A DNA stretch of 32,139 bases from Pelagophyceae sp. CCMP2097 (taxonomy: Eukaryota; Sar; Pelagophyceae). Within the stretch, counting starts at the first letter, position 1. Every line of letters starts with the position of its first letter. Shown in pieces: positions 18,825 through 27,975 of the stretch. Below the pieces are notes generated by a model that worked only from the letters and a program-made list of their open reading frames with translations, had not been told where the DNA came from and ran no database searches. The translations under genes and the position numbers were made by a program. The DNA is taken from NCBI GenBank assembly GCA_026770575.1, contig MU657203.1:209729-241867 (forward strand), given 5' to 3'.

Positions 18825-19625
18825 CTTGCTTAAGATCCACCCTGGGCCTTCCACTGGGTTCTACGCCGGTATTGGAGTTGAGACCCCTTTTCGTGTCCAG
18901 TGTCGACGACCCCATGCAGCTAGCTTGACTATGGAGCCCCTGCAGCCACCATTACATCGATATCGTGGGACTGAGGTCGATTGTGCAAGGTCAATGGTGA
19001 TGAAATCGATTCCACTCCTGCAAGGACTACCTTGGTTCCAGGCGGAGAGGGGGCGGAAGTATTTGGTGGGTCCAGTTCACCAAAGCGCACGGGGGCCTAT
19101 CGTCGGTGCTGCGTACAGTAGCCTGGGTCGGACTCGACGCCCGGCTAGGTTGGGCGCATACCTGCCGGGGCGCTTGCTCCGACCCAGGCTACGTCCGCGT
19201 ATCGTATCTCCGGAAATCATCCCGCCCCCCGTGTGTTGTGTGTGTTTACGCGAAAAGTCATTTTGGACCCGTCAAGTGTAGGAGGATAGACCGTGGTGAG
19301 GCTCAAAGGCCGAAAAAGTCGGAAGCAGGGACCCTACTTCCGGATGTCCTGATCGTCGCGGCTTTAGCAGGCGGCCTCGTCGAGCGACAGCCTCCACGGA
19401 CATCGCGGCCGCAGCGTGACACCAGCCTGTACGCGCGGCGCCAAACGGGTCTATACTTGGCGTGGAGGGTCGTATCACACCCGGAACGACCCAGGCCCTT
19501 CAGAACCGGCCCAGGACCAAAGCTAATGACAACCACGCCGCCCTTATTTTTTCCCCCAATGACATTGTGGAGAAAATCAAAGCCCCACCTCCGCTGAGAA
19601 CCAAACGAAACCTTGCAGGACGCAG
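18825..19625 (+). repeat. Composite dispersed repeat, order A-B
   Basis: Block A (about 18825-19010) contains GTCCAGTGTCGACGACCCCATG and CTGCAGCCACCATTACAT. Block B (about 19230-19625) contains TGTTTACGCGAAAAGTCATTT and GGAGGGTCGTATCACACCCG, and ends near CGAAACCTTGCAGGA. The same blocks recur on minus at 26629-27015 in the order B-A. Short open frames are present, but their similarity follows the repeat and I see no recognisable protein domain. Confidence 0.6.
19118..19192. repeat. 15-bp inverted repeat (hairpin)
   Basis: GTAGCCTGGGTCGGA (19118-19132) is the exact reverse complement of TCCGACCCAGGCTAC (19178-19192), with a 45-base loop. It lies between blocks A and B and is absent from the 26629-27015 copy, so it looks like a small insertion. 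Confidence 0.7.
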
Positions 19626-19761
19626 AACCAGATGGGGTCGGATGTCGCCAATTCAATATCCTGTCCACCGGTACTTTGCGGACCGCTTTTCGATGTCCCT
19701 AAGCAGCTCCCTGCACTCTGAAACCCGCGAATTTCGAGGCGCGCGTTTCATGAAGTGCCTG

Positions 19762-19945
19762 GGATAAGAGCACGCGCAAAGACGCCACAAGGTGTTTACT
19801 GAGTGCATTCTTTCGATCTCGATGAAAGTTATGAGCGTGGATGACTCGGGCATCACCTTGCGCGCACGGTGATGCAAAATTGGGGAGTCGGGCATGCGTG
19901 CTCGGACCATCGCACTCGATGCCAGCAAGGTCCAAAATGTTCTTT
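19762..19945 (+). repeat. Dispersed repeat X, copy 1
   Basis: Similar in reverse orientation to about 25480-25650. Shared stretches include GAGTGCATT, TTTCGAT, GAGCGTGGATG, ATCACCTTGCGCG, and ACTCGATGCCA followed by AAAGT or AAAATG. No conserved reading frame is obvious. Confidence 0.5.
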
Positions 19946-20005
19946 GGTTAACATCGATCTGGGTAGGTTCTTAGGATGGCTCGCGCGCGGGCGTGGACGA
20001 GGGGG

Positions 20006-20610
20006 CTACACCTTGTGCGCCGCGCCGGCGCTGTTGTGCGCGGCGGTTTCCAGCGCGGCGCCTTTGTTTCCGCCTTTGCAGCAGCAGCCGCCGTCGCAGC
20101 AGAGGCGGTCCGACGCGGGGCAGCAGCCGCACGTGGCGCAGCAGAAGAGAAGGAGGAGTGCGAAGCCGACGAGAATTCCGACAACGGTCCTGCGCGGGAC
20201 GCGTCCGCCGCGACCCCGGGTATCGACGCGGGCCGCGGGGCGGGGCAAGAGGCGGGGCAAGAGGCAACCAGGCGGGCCGCGATGTGACGAAAGCCGCGCG
20301 CGGGGCTCACCCGGCGATGACTCCGGCGTGGGGCTGGCAGCAGTCTTTGCTGGAAGAAGCACAACACGTCCGTTCGCAGTTTTGCGTGAAGAGAGAGGAG
20401 AGCGTATCGTAGTCGCTCCACTTCGAAGTCTCCTCGCTAAAGGCCCTACGCGCAAAGGCATCGCGCGTGCCAGCCATACGCGGCGCCTTTCGAGCCGCCT
20501 TTGCCTCACCCGCAGGAGCCAGAGTAGAGGTCGTCTCGGCAGATGTCGCAGCTCGCGGCCGCGATGGGGACGAGCGCTGCCAGGACGGCGAGGAAGCGCA
20601 GCGGGGCCAT
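20006..20610 (-). CDS. Small cysteine-rich type I membrane protein, 3 exons
   Basis: Exons on minus are 20610-20510 (donor GTGAGG), 20436-20311 (acceptor CCTTTAG, donor GTGAGC) and 20189-20006 (acceptor CGCGCAG, stop TAG). Both junctions are phase 2, and the product is 136 residues. Residues 1-19 (MAPLRFLAVLAALVPIAAA) form a clear signal peptide. The lumenal part has eight cysteines (21, 24, 33, 54, 58, 59, 66, 67), including CDIC and paired CC motifs. Residues about 72-92 (GVIAGTVVGILVGFALLLLF) form one membrane span. The tail has ten more cysteines, in CC and CCC clusters. The layout suggests a disulfide-bonded surface or endomembrane protein with a palmitoylated or metal-binding tail. I do not recognise a family. 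Splice borders are canonical. Confidence 0.75.
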
Positions 20611-21404
20611 GCCGAATACGGAGGGGGGACGTCGACCGAGGGGGCCGCTCGATACACGGAGAGGGAACGCTCGATGCCCCTTGGAGGCCGGGTCTGGAGT
20701 GACAGTGCGGCGGCACCGGCGGCGTGTAGCGCTTCGAGGCTTTGCCGTCGGCGGGCCTTGAGGAGCACCCCGGGAGGATCTTCGTCTTCAAAGGCGGCTT
20801 CCCCAACACACTGCTCGCCAAATTAGATCTATCCTCGAGGAAGATTCTGAGCTCTATCTCCGCTGCCTCTTCCTACAATTGCAATATCATCCACTCATAC
20901 ACTGAGTACTCCCCGGCTCCTACTGGGATGCGGGGTAACGGATTCCCAGGGATCTAAATGCAGTTTTGTAAAGCTTTTTTTAGTGACACTCTTTTAAATT
21001 TCGACTTCCTAAATCGATCGGCCCCATCCTTGCTACGGGGATTTCGCACCCGCCCGTGCGACTACCCTTGCCGCGGGGATGCGCGCTGGGGTTACGCGCC
21101 GGGAACGGTGCGAATGTTGGTTGGTGTCGGCCGTGCCAACGAAACAGCCGCGACCGCCCTTGTGGGGAGCGCCCCGAGAGACACGGAGTCCCCTACGCGC
21201 GCCCCAGCTGGAGCGCCTACAGCGCCGCGACGACGGCCAATGGAGCCATACTCTTTGGACCAGGCCCAAGTAGACGCCACCGCGCGTCGACCCACACCGT
21301 TTCCACGCCCGTAGCCCCACCCGCCAGCGCGAAATCCCCGCGGCAAGGAATCGGGCCGATTTAGATCGATGGTTTTGATTAGCTCCATGGGTTTGCTTCT
21401 CTTA
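20611..21404. other. Intergenic, no gene seen
   Basis: Between the membrane-protein start and repeat R. It contains a short AT-richer segment (20820-21010) and GC-rich sequence with scattered open frames lacking coding character. The putative promoter of the minus-strand gene should be just above 20610. No TATA-like element stands out. Confidence 0.4.
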
Positions 21405-21636
21405 ATCAAAACTAAATGACTTAGGCTTGATAAGTTCAAAAAAATCTGGCTTATTGACAATCATTCCAAGTCCAAAAGAGAAAGATCTTACAGAGTTTGA
21501 GATTCGACGAACTTTGGTGGCGAGTACCTCGGCTCCCCGGGGTTGCCCATGGTCACGGGCGACGGACATGGAGGGCCCTTAACCTCCTCTTTCGAACGCT
21601 CCAGTCTGTGACTATAAAGCTGCCCGGGAAGCTGAG
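21405..21636. repeat. Repeat R plus foldback P, copy 4
   Basis: R (about 21405-21520) shares CTTGATAAGTTCAAAAAAATC and CTGGCTTATTGACAATCATT with the other copies. P (21528-21636) has arms CTCGGCTCCCCGGGG and GCCCGGGAAGCTGAG and inner CATGGTCACGGGCGACGG. Its left border preserves the uninterrupted site (AGTACCTCGGCTCC) into which an LTR has inserted at the paralogous position 23320. Confidence 0.7.
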
Positions 21637-21672
21637 CTGGAGGTTGCCAAAGTTCGAGCAAAGGTAACATAA

Positions 21673-21780
21673 CTCAGCTCTCCGGGGGTGTCCATGGTCA
21701 CGGGCGGTGGATTTGGAGGGTCCTGCTTCCCGTTATCCAGCGCCGTCGACTATGACCATGTGCATGCCCGGACGCAGCTG
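21673..21780. repeat. Foldback element P, copy 5
   Basis: Arms CTCAGCTCTCCGGGGGTG and CATGCCCGGACGCAGCTG, inner arms CATGGTCACGGGCGGTGG and CGCCGTCGACTATGACCATG. It is separated by 36 bp from copy 4, so two foldbacks lie in tandem. Confidence 0.65.
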
Positions 21781-22394
21781 TTTAAGGGCTATTTGGGCGG
21801 ATTTCGTTTTCGGCGAACATCGAATGTTCGAATGTGCAAGGACAAAAAACGTTTTTGGCGGCCTTGGGGTGACCAAAATACAATCTCCCTCGAGTTTCTA
21901 TTCGGGTAGGGGTCGTAGGCTGACTTCATGCGGCCACACATCCTCTTTAAAATGTCCTGGGCCCCCACATGGGCGCCAACTAGGCCACAAAGTCGCATCT
22001 CCTTAAGTATGGAGAATACGGTGCACGCGTCTGATACAGGACGGAAGCTATTTGCAATACAAGCACATCTGCTTATAACGTGTGCACCTTAGTCGCCGGC
22101 GCTGACGACTTGCAATGGTTTGAATGTTATTTTGGCGATTTTAGATGCTTTCCTGGGGACCTAGCGCCAACATGAAGTATGTAGCCGCATCCTTGTTGCG
22201 TGCTCTTGGCGGCTGCGCCTTCCTTGGGACCGCGCCTCTATTAGTTGAGGAGCCAAGATCCCAAGTGCAAAGTCAAATCGCGAAAATACGGCCCCAAAAA
22301 CGAAATCCGCCACGAAGCACCTGTGCGGAGAGCGGAGGCTCGATGCTCCAAAGCAGTACTTTTTTCGCACAATGATCCCCTCCTGGGTAGGAGA
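21781..22394. other. No gene seen
   Basis: GC-moderate sequence with short open frames only. A segment near 22335-22375 (CGATGCTCCAAAGCAGTACTTTTTT) matches 18664-18688, another dispersed repeat fragment. Confidence 0.4.
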
Positions 22395-23108
22395 CAAGGT
22401 GGGTACAAACTTTGAGACGTGCAATAATCAAATCCCTCAAAACATCGTTTAAAACATGTTCCCAAAACAGGGCTTAAACAGATGTTCTGTGTTTCCCGCC
22501 GTGGCGCCGCAATCCCGCGGCCGCCGGCCGGGCCCCTGTCTACCCGCGTAGACCCCCTGGAGAGATGAATAGCTCAAATTGGGATACTATATTAGGATTA
22601 AATCCGCGGCATCTCGCGGTATCTCGGCGGCGTCGCAGCTACCGTGCGGCCGCCGCCGCTCGTGCACGCCTCACGACGGTCGGGAGACGTAGCGCGCAGG
22701 CGGCCCACGTTGGCGAAGACGTACGTCCTGCTGCAATGCACGCAGGTGCACTTCTGGCGGGACTTCGTCTTGCCGCCATCTTCGTACGTCTCCTCCTCCA
22801 GGAGGATGTGCCCGTGCACCGGGTCCCGCGCGCGTCCCGACATCGGCCTCTGTGCGTGGCGGGAACGGCCGCGTCGCTCTCGCAATAACTTTTTGACGAA
22901 AGTGCAGATTCGAAAATTGTGGAATGATCATCCAGGCCGCTTTGTACGACTCCTTGGTCTTCCGCGAGGGTGGCGGACGCGCTCTGACACGCGCGACGAT
23001 ATTTTAGCGTGTTTTAAACACGTGTTTTGGGATGTTTTATGAAATCCCCTCAAAACGTTGTTTCAAACATGTTCCCTGGAGCCCGTCGCCATGTTTTTAC
23101 CCACCTTG
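22395..23108 (-). mobile_element. Possible DNA-transposon remnant with zinc-finger-like ORF
   Basis: Ends CAAGGTGGGTACAAAC (22395-22410) and GTTTTTACCCACCTTG (23093-23108) are inverted repeats, 15 of 16 matching. A direct repeat of about 37 bp (CTCAAAACATCGTTTAAAAC at left, CTCAAAACGTTGTTTCAAAC at right) lies just inside each end. On minus, 22885-22598 encodes KCTCVHCSRTYVFANVGRL, a C-x2-C start like that of BED or C2H2 fingers in hAT-type transposases. No clear HxxxH/C partner follows in frame, so it may be broken. The transposon call is tentative. Confidence 0.35.
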
Positions 23109-23149
23109 GTAGGAGAGAATGCGTAAAACGGAGACTTGGAGACTCGTCC

Positions 23150-23510
23150 CGCGAGAGCATCGGTCCGTTCGCCCTCCGTGATGGATTTAAGGCCCATTTT
23201 AGACTTAATCGGCTCCAAAAGTCTGGCTTATTGGCAATTCCAAGTCAAAAAGAGAGAAGTTTCCGGAAGTTCGAGATTCGGAATTTACGAGTCTAGTCGA
23301 GCTTTGGCGGCCAGTACCTCTCGTAATGACCCGCTGGGGGGCACACGGGGATTCACCGGATCATTATCCTTGGAGGTGATTGTGGGGCCCGGTGTATATA
23401 CCGCAACGCCTCCGCTCTCCGGGCTTCGCCATGGTCACGGGCGACGGATTACGAAAGCCCTGGACCTCCTCTTTCGAACGCTCCAGTCTGTGACTATAGG
23501 AGCCGGAGTT
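23150..23510. repeat. Repeat R plus foldback P, copy 6, interrupted by a solo LTR
   Basis: R spans about 23150-23310 (GTCCGTTCGCCCTCCGTGATGG, GGCTTATTGGCAATTCC). P resumes at 23409 (GCTCTCCGGGCTTCGCCATG) and ends near 23510 in a degraded right arm. The break between R and P holds the solo LTR at 23322-23408. Confidence 0.65.
23322..23408 (-). mobile_element. Solo LTR of the 441-bp retroelement
   Basis: An 87-bp copy of the 86-bp terminal repeat found at 27976, 28331, 29007 and 29362, in reverse orientation. It contains CCCGCTGG, GGATTCACCGGATCATTATC and GGTGTATATACCGCAACG. It is flanked by CCTCT on the left and CCTCC on the right, a 5-bp target duplication with one mismatch. The paralogous site at 21524-21540 reads CCTCGGCTCC without the insert, confirming the borders. 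Confidence 0.8.
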
Positions 23511-23543
23511 TGCCAAAGTTCGAGCAAAGGTAACTTAGCTAAT

Positions 23544-24001
23544 CACTGTCGAATTTGCCTTACAGAAATCGCCAAATTTAACTATTTTAGCGCGTGCGTT
23601 CTTGCCGCCCCCCTCCAGTCGTACTAGTTGCCGCCTCGGAGACCAGCGCGCGAAGAAGAAACTTCCCAAACCGCGAAAAATCAAAAACCACTAAAGGAAA
23701 CAAGAAAATGCCGTACAACTTGGACAGCCGCGATCGGGCGCAGTGCCCCATCACGACTGTCCAAGTTGTACGTACTGTCCTTGGCGCCTTTATCGACTTT
23801 TAATTTGGGCACTAAGGGTTTAGACTCGATTAACTACTAAATTAAGAAGCTTTCGCAGAGATTTGCCAAAATAAGGGTAGTTCATGAAAAGCCAACAAGC
23901 GCCTCCCGGGCGTCTCGCGGTAGTGGTTGGCGTGGCGCCACTCATCATTCAAGGGCAAAACAAAGTTAAATAATTTCCGGTGATAATCTAATTCGACAGT
24001 G
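23544..24001. mobile_element. CACTG-ended MITE, copy 1
   Basis: A 458-bp element with perfect 12-bp terminal inverted repeats, CACTGTCGAATT and AATTCGACAGTG. TAAT flanks both sides (23540-23543, 24002-24005), a likely 4-bp duplication. CACTR termini are typical of the CACTA superfamily, which usually makes 3-bp duplications. A 15-bp perfect internal hairpin, GTACAACTTGGACAG (23713-23727) with CTGTCCAAGTTGTAC (23757-23771), lies at its centre. It has no transposase. Confidence 0.85.
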
Positions 24002-24049
24002 TAATAAGAAATAATAAGAATATGAAATTACAGAGCAGACCGACTGGGG

Positions 24050-24142
24050 CAGCTCCCCGGGCTTGCCCATGGTCACGGGCGAGGGATTTCGAATGCCCTG
24101 GACGCCGTCGTCTGTGACCATGGGCACGCCCGGGAAGCGGAG
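24050..24142. repeat. Foldback element P, copy 7
   Basis: Arms CAGCTCCCCGGGCTTGCCCA and TGGGCACGCCCGGGAAGCGG, inner arms ATGGTCACGGGCGAGGG and GCCGTCGTCTGTGACCAT. The flank to its right (24143-24310: CCTCATCGGTTCTCG, GAGCAAAAG, AAGGTCAAAA) is paralogous to 18360-18530, so this copy moved or was duplicated with its neighbourhood. Confidence 0.7.
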
Positions 24143-24223
24143 ATTAAGTCGCCCTTTTTCGAGTAACCTCATCGGTTCTCGGCCCGTGGGCGATCGCTCT
24201 AGGGGAATGCTGCTTCGGGCCCC

Positions 24224-24239
24224 GGGGGGGGGGGGGGGG
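24224..24239. repeat. G16 homopolymer
   Basis: Sixteen consecutive G residues. The paralogous position near 18435 lacks them (GGCTCGGGACCAGTGG). The length may be unreliable in assembly. Confidence 0.8.
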
Positions 24240-24309
24240 CTGCAATAATGTGTGCTCAGCGAGCAAAAGGAACCGCGCCGGGGCGCAGAATCGCCCGAAG
24301 AAGGTCAAA

Positions 24310-25094
24310 AGCAGTCGAACTTGGGCCACCTTTCAAGGGACATCGGCGACGATGGAAGGGACTTTCTGTCGATCGCAGCGTTCGCCGGTTGGAATTTTGC
24401 TCTGTTGGGGGTGATAGGGGACGTCGCGCTGAGTCCCGAAATGGCCCGTCCCACAAAAATCTTTTGTTTAAAACGCTCAAACTGAAAATCTGAACGTCTG
24501 TTTTAGCTCGTCTGAAGCGCCACTCGCGGCAATCGTATAGGGCCGGTGTGATTTCAGTGAGTACGTATGGACCCACCCCGTCACAAAGCCAGCATTTCGA
24601 CCCCTGCGATCCTACGATTGCCACACTGTCATCAAGTATCACGAAATTAGGCAAAATCCAGTCAAAATCAAGATAAGGAGGCAAATGCGGATTTTATCAA
24701 GTTCACAATATTGGGGGAAGCGCTTGTTCGCGCCCTTGCAGGGTGCCCTCCTCGAGGCTGATCATGTCACGGACACCCCGGGAGGCAAGGAAGCCCATGG
24801 CGACCACCCCCACCCTCGAAGGCGGCATACGTCAGTGAAGATGGTGCCTTAATCTCATGTTATTTGCCGCTCCTTGGGTTCGCACCCTTGCAGTGTCCCT
24901 TTGGATCAAGCGGTTTTCTTTTCTTAACCCCCTACAAAATCGTCCGGCGCGTCGTCTCGCACTGTGGTCGTGCCAGTGCACTCGGTAACTTTCAGTTTCC
25001 GTCTGGGCCATTGTGACATCACCTTAAGGGAGACACTTCGTTCCCTCGCTTGCGAGTGCGTTCGTTGCGCGTGCCCAAAGGTATTAGGTCTACT
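24310..25094. other. No gene seen
   Basis: Mixed-composition sequence with short open frames on both strands, none with coding character, splice borders or repeat structure I could recognise. Confidence 0.35.
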
Positions 25095-25215
25095 GCGTCT
25101 ACTAACAGCGTGTAAAAAGACGTCGCTGGTTCGAGTCCGGCTGTGTGATATTAACTCGCTGAAATGCCAGCGAGCGAAAAGAAAGGTCGCCGTTTCGAGT
25201 CCGGGTTTGTAACCG
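25095..25215 (+). repeat. Tandem pair of tRNA B-box-like sequences
   Basis: GACGTCGCTGGTTCGAGTCC (25120-25139) and GGTCGCCGTTTCGAGTCCG (about 25187-25205) resemble T-arms with internal Pol III B boxes, 65 bp apart. The first forms a 5-bp stem (GCTGG/CCGGC). The second is preceded by the hairpin CTCGCTG-CAGCGAG. Neither has a matching acceptor stem or a proper D-arm, so these look like tRNA relics or SINE fragments. Confidence 0.35.
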
Positions 25216-25479
25216 CCCTCGCTAAAAATGTGATGTGTTTATATACACCCGCATGCCGGCGAATAGACTCCTCTTAGTAAACACACACTGGCGAAAACGC
25301 CGAATAAGTTCAGGAAAAGGCGTGAACACACACGAACTTCTGGCGCGGTGGGCGCGTGCAGATCACATGGGTTCAGCTTCAGCGTCTGGCCACGCCGTCT
25401 TATAGGCTCGACGCCCACGCATGATGATATTGGAGGCACAAGCATCGCTGCGCGTGCGTTTTTAAATGGGTACACTTTG

Positions 25480-25650
25480 CACTTTGTTGGCATCGAGTTC
25501 CATCCTGCGTGCGTGCATGCTCACGCTCCCAATTTGCATGAGCGTACGCGCAAGGTGATACCCGCGCCATCCACGCTCCTAACTTTCTTCGATATCGAAA
25601 TAATGCACTCAATGGTAGCCATATTGCGTCTTTAAGCGTGCTTTTATCTG
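25480..25650 (-). repeat. Dispersed repeat X, copy 2
   Basis: The reverse-orientation relative of 19762-19945, with shared stretches GGCATCGAGT, CGCGCAAGGTGAT and CACGCTC. The copies are well diverged. Confidence 0.5.
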
Positions 25651-26352
25651 AGGGACGCCATCGGACGCGCACGTCGAAAATTCAGGTTTTTAGAGTGCAG
25701 TGGGCCGCTTGGGGTCATCAACGAGCACCCTGCCAAGTGCGAGTTGACGGGATCGTGAATTGACGACATGCGACCCCATCTGGCAGGCTCACGCTCCCGT
25801 CATCAAATTGGTGTTGACCCAGTGGTCGCTAGCAGCGTGCTGACGCCCCCAATTTAGCCTCAAATTGTAGTACATGTACCTCTATACCTCGCGGTACAAA
25901 ACTTCCACCGACGACGCCATCCCCATCGAGCCAGAGCCGCCTTCTGGGGCCCCGGCGTGTCGTTTCCAAATTATTTTGGCCTCGTTCGTCATGAAACCCT
26001 TTGGTACAAAATAACCAGTCGATTTAAGATCAGCTTCATGGTCCGTTGAGATTTTGATCGAAGAAAGTTTCTTTATTTTATACGTGCTAATATTTGATGA
26101 AAATCGGAAAGTATGGCGATATCTTTCCTCGCCAAAGTTATCATACCGACTTTTGTGTTATTCCAGGGGGGCTGGTTACGAAGAGACTTAGTCACACGGG
26201 TGAGGCATTAAAAACTGTACCCCTGGCCCGGTGGGCAGTTCCGCAGCCCCCCCGGTCTCTGTGGCTCCTTGTCTGACTCTGCTCGTCCACGCCCTGCTCG
26301 TCCACGACACGCGTCGCGTAAGCCCCCCCCCGGAAATATTTCAATATTTTGT
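25651..26352. other. No gene seen
   Basis: Sequence with no convincing reading frame. It includes a stretch near 26215-26335 rich in CCCCCC runs and GCTCGTCCACG duplicated at about 26280 and 26295. Confidence 0.35.
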
Positions 26353-26488
26353 CGCGCCAAAATTTGAATATTTTACAGAGGGCGGGGGACGCTCCATTCA
26401 AGACGCCCAGATGCGCAGGAGCGAGGCGCATCTAGGCGCCTTGAATGGAGCGTCCCTCGCCCTCTTGAAATATTTCAAATTTTGCGCG
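26353..26488. repeat. 136-bp long hairpin (foldback)
   Basis: The arms pair almost throughout: CGCGCCAAAATTTGAATATT with AAATATTTCAAATTTTGCGCG at the base, then GAGGGCGGGGGACGCTCC with GGAGCGTCCCTCGCCCTC, TTCAAG with CTTGAA, and AGATGCGC with GCGCATCT. The loop is about 9 bases near 26417-26425. This is the most complete hairpin of the window and is probably a MITE. I see no target duplication. Confidence 0.8.
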
Positions 26489-26628
26489 TCATCTTACAGA
26501 AGAAAGAGACCCGAAGCTGATCTAAAATCGACTGTAGCTTGATCCTAGACCCACATTGGGGCCCCAGAGGATTCCCAAGCACTTTGGAGACCGCGCACGT
26601 GGTTCTACGTAAGGCGTATTCATCGCCA

Positions 26629-27015
26629 TCGACCTTGCACAATCGACCTCAGTCCCATAGTATCAATGTAATGGTGGCTGCAGGGGCCCTATAGTCGAAA
26701 TAGTTTCATGGGGTCGTCTACACTGGACACACAGAGGGGTATCAATTCTAAAGCCGACGTAGAACCCAGTAAAAGGCGCCTTTCTCTCCTGCAAGGTTTC
26801 GTTTGGTTCTCAGCGGAGATGGGGCTTTGATTTTCTCCAATTGGGAAAACATGAAGGGTGGCGTGGTTGCCATTGGCTCTTGTCCTGGGCAGGTTCTGAA
26901 GGGCCTGGGTTGTTCCGGGTGTGATACGACCCTCCACGCCAAGTATAGAGGCTGGCGTCGGTCCAAAATGACTTTTCGCGTAAATGCACACAACACACGG
27001 GGGACGGGATGATTT
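26629..27015 (-). repeat. Composite dispersed repeat, order B-A
   Basis: On minus this reads block B (27010-26790) then block A (26780-26629), the reverse of the A-B order at 18825-19625. The B-A junction lies at CTTGCAGGAGAGAAAGGCGCC. Block A here includes GTCCAGTGTAGACGACCCCA. A 100-residue open frame (26991-26689) runs across both blocks but has no recognisable domain. Confidence 0.6.
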
Positions 27016-27040
27016 CCGGGGATACGCTGCGCGGACGTAG

Positions 27041-27160
27041 CTTGAGGCGGTTCAGACCCTATTCTCCTCCGGGCGCCGGGGGAGACCCCCCGTAACCCCC
27101 CGTACCCCCCCGTCGCTTCGATCCCGAGGAGGGCGGTACAGACCCTAATCACGCACGGGC
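27041..27160. repeat. CCGGGGGAGACCCCCCG repeat, copy 1
   Basis: Contains TCTCCTCCGGGCGCCGGG, runs of GACCCCCCGTAACCCCCC, and GATCCCGAGGAGGGCGGTAC. It shares these, in order, with 27733-27870. The G and C blocks could form a stable hairpin. Confidence 0.6.
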
Positions 27161-27478
27161 GCAGTGCGGCCAGTTTTTCGAGGGGTGAAGGGCTTTTTAA
27201 GAAACGCTGGCGACGTCGCGGCGCATGACGATGTGGCGCGGCCAGTGAAGAGAGGGACGAAGGTCGTTCACGACTTTGCATGTAGTTTGGCGACGTAGTT
27301 TTGGCGGCGCATGACGCGCGGCCGCGGCCATGAATGTCGCTGAGCACTTTCTTCTAAAATATCGTAAGTCGGGACAAAAAAAACTCTCCCCGGCTCGAAC
27401 CCGAGTCTCGCCACTGCATCAGCTTGAATCATAAATTTATTTAGATTTAGGTGATATTTCAACAGCACTGGACTTCAT

Positions 27479-27732
27479 TTGCACTGCCTCCGGGGCTCGA
27501 ACCTGTCTACACTCAATCCGCGACGACCGATTATATTGACCGACGACATCCTGGACGTGCGGTTGACTCGGGCAGATGCTGATTACCACACATTAGACCG
27601 ACGCCTCTTAAGCGGTGCGGATCATGGGTATCGAGCTAATTGCTTTAAGAGATGGTTGGAGTTAGTGAATGATGACAGCGTTTGTAATGTTTGGTATATA
27701 AATACATATGAAGACCAACCTTTGACCCTCAC
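27479..27732 (+). CDS. Weak ORF, possible gene fragment
   Basis: An open frame starting at 27479 and reading on to 27907 has a middle part with plausible protein character (TDDILDVRLTRADADYHT, GYRANCFKRWLELVNDDS). After 27733 it runs into the GC repeat, where the translation loses sense. Base composition here is lower in GC than in the confident genes. No family is recognised, and it may be a chance frame or a relic. Confidence 0.2.
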
Positions 27733-27870
27733 AGGCGGGTCGGTACAGACCCTAATCTCCTCCGGGCGCCGGGGGATGGCTTACGCGACGCGTGTCATGG
27801 CGCCGGGGGGAGACCCCCCGGACCCCCCCTGTCGCTTCGCTCCCGAGGAGGGCGGTGCAGTTCCGAATCG
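27733..27870. repeat. CCGGGGGAGACCCCCCG repeat, copy 2
   Basis: Same order of motifs as 27041-27160 (GGTACAGACCCTAATCTCC, GCGCCGGGGGGAGACCCCCC, GAGGAGGGCGGTGCAG), with an extra segment of about 30 bp (TGGCTTACGCGACGCGTGTC) inserted in the middle. Confidence 0.6.
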
Positions 27871-27975
27871 CTTAAAAATGGAGCCCATAAGCGGGATGGT
27901 ACATTAGCCGAATATATAGTTAGATAGCGCGCTTCTGGCGGAGGTCGCTCTCATCCATCTGTTGCCGCATGCTGC

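Noticed and set aside
23350..23372. Fragment of 18S rRNA 3' end (GGATCATTATCC)
   Set aside because: Only about 9 bases resemble the conserved end, and the motif lies inside the LTR in all five copies. There is no wider rRNA similarity.
27380..27425. Minus-strand tRNA ending in a T-run terminator (CTCGGGTTCGAGCC then TTTTTTTT)
   Set aside because: The T-stem does not pair correctly and no D or anticodon arm lies upstream. It is probably a chance B box.
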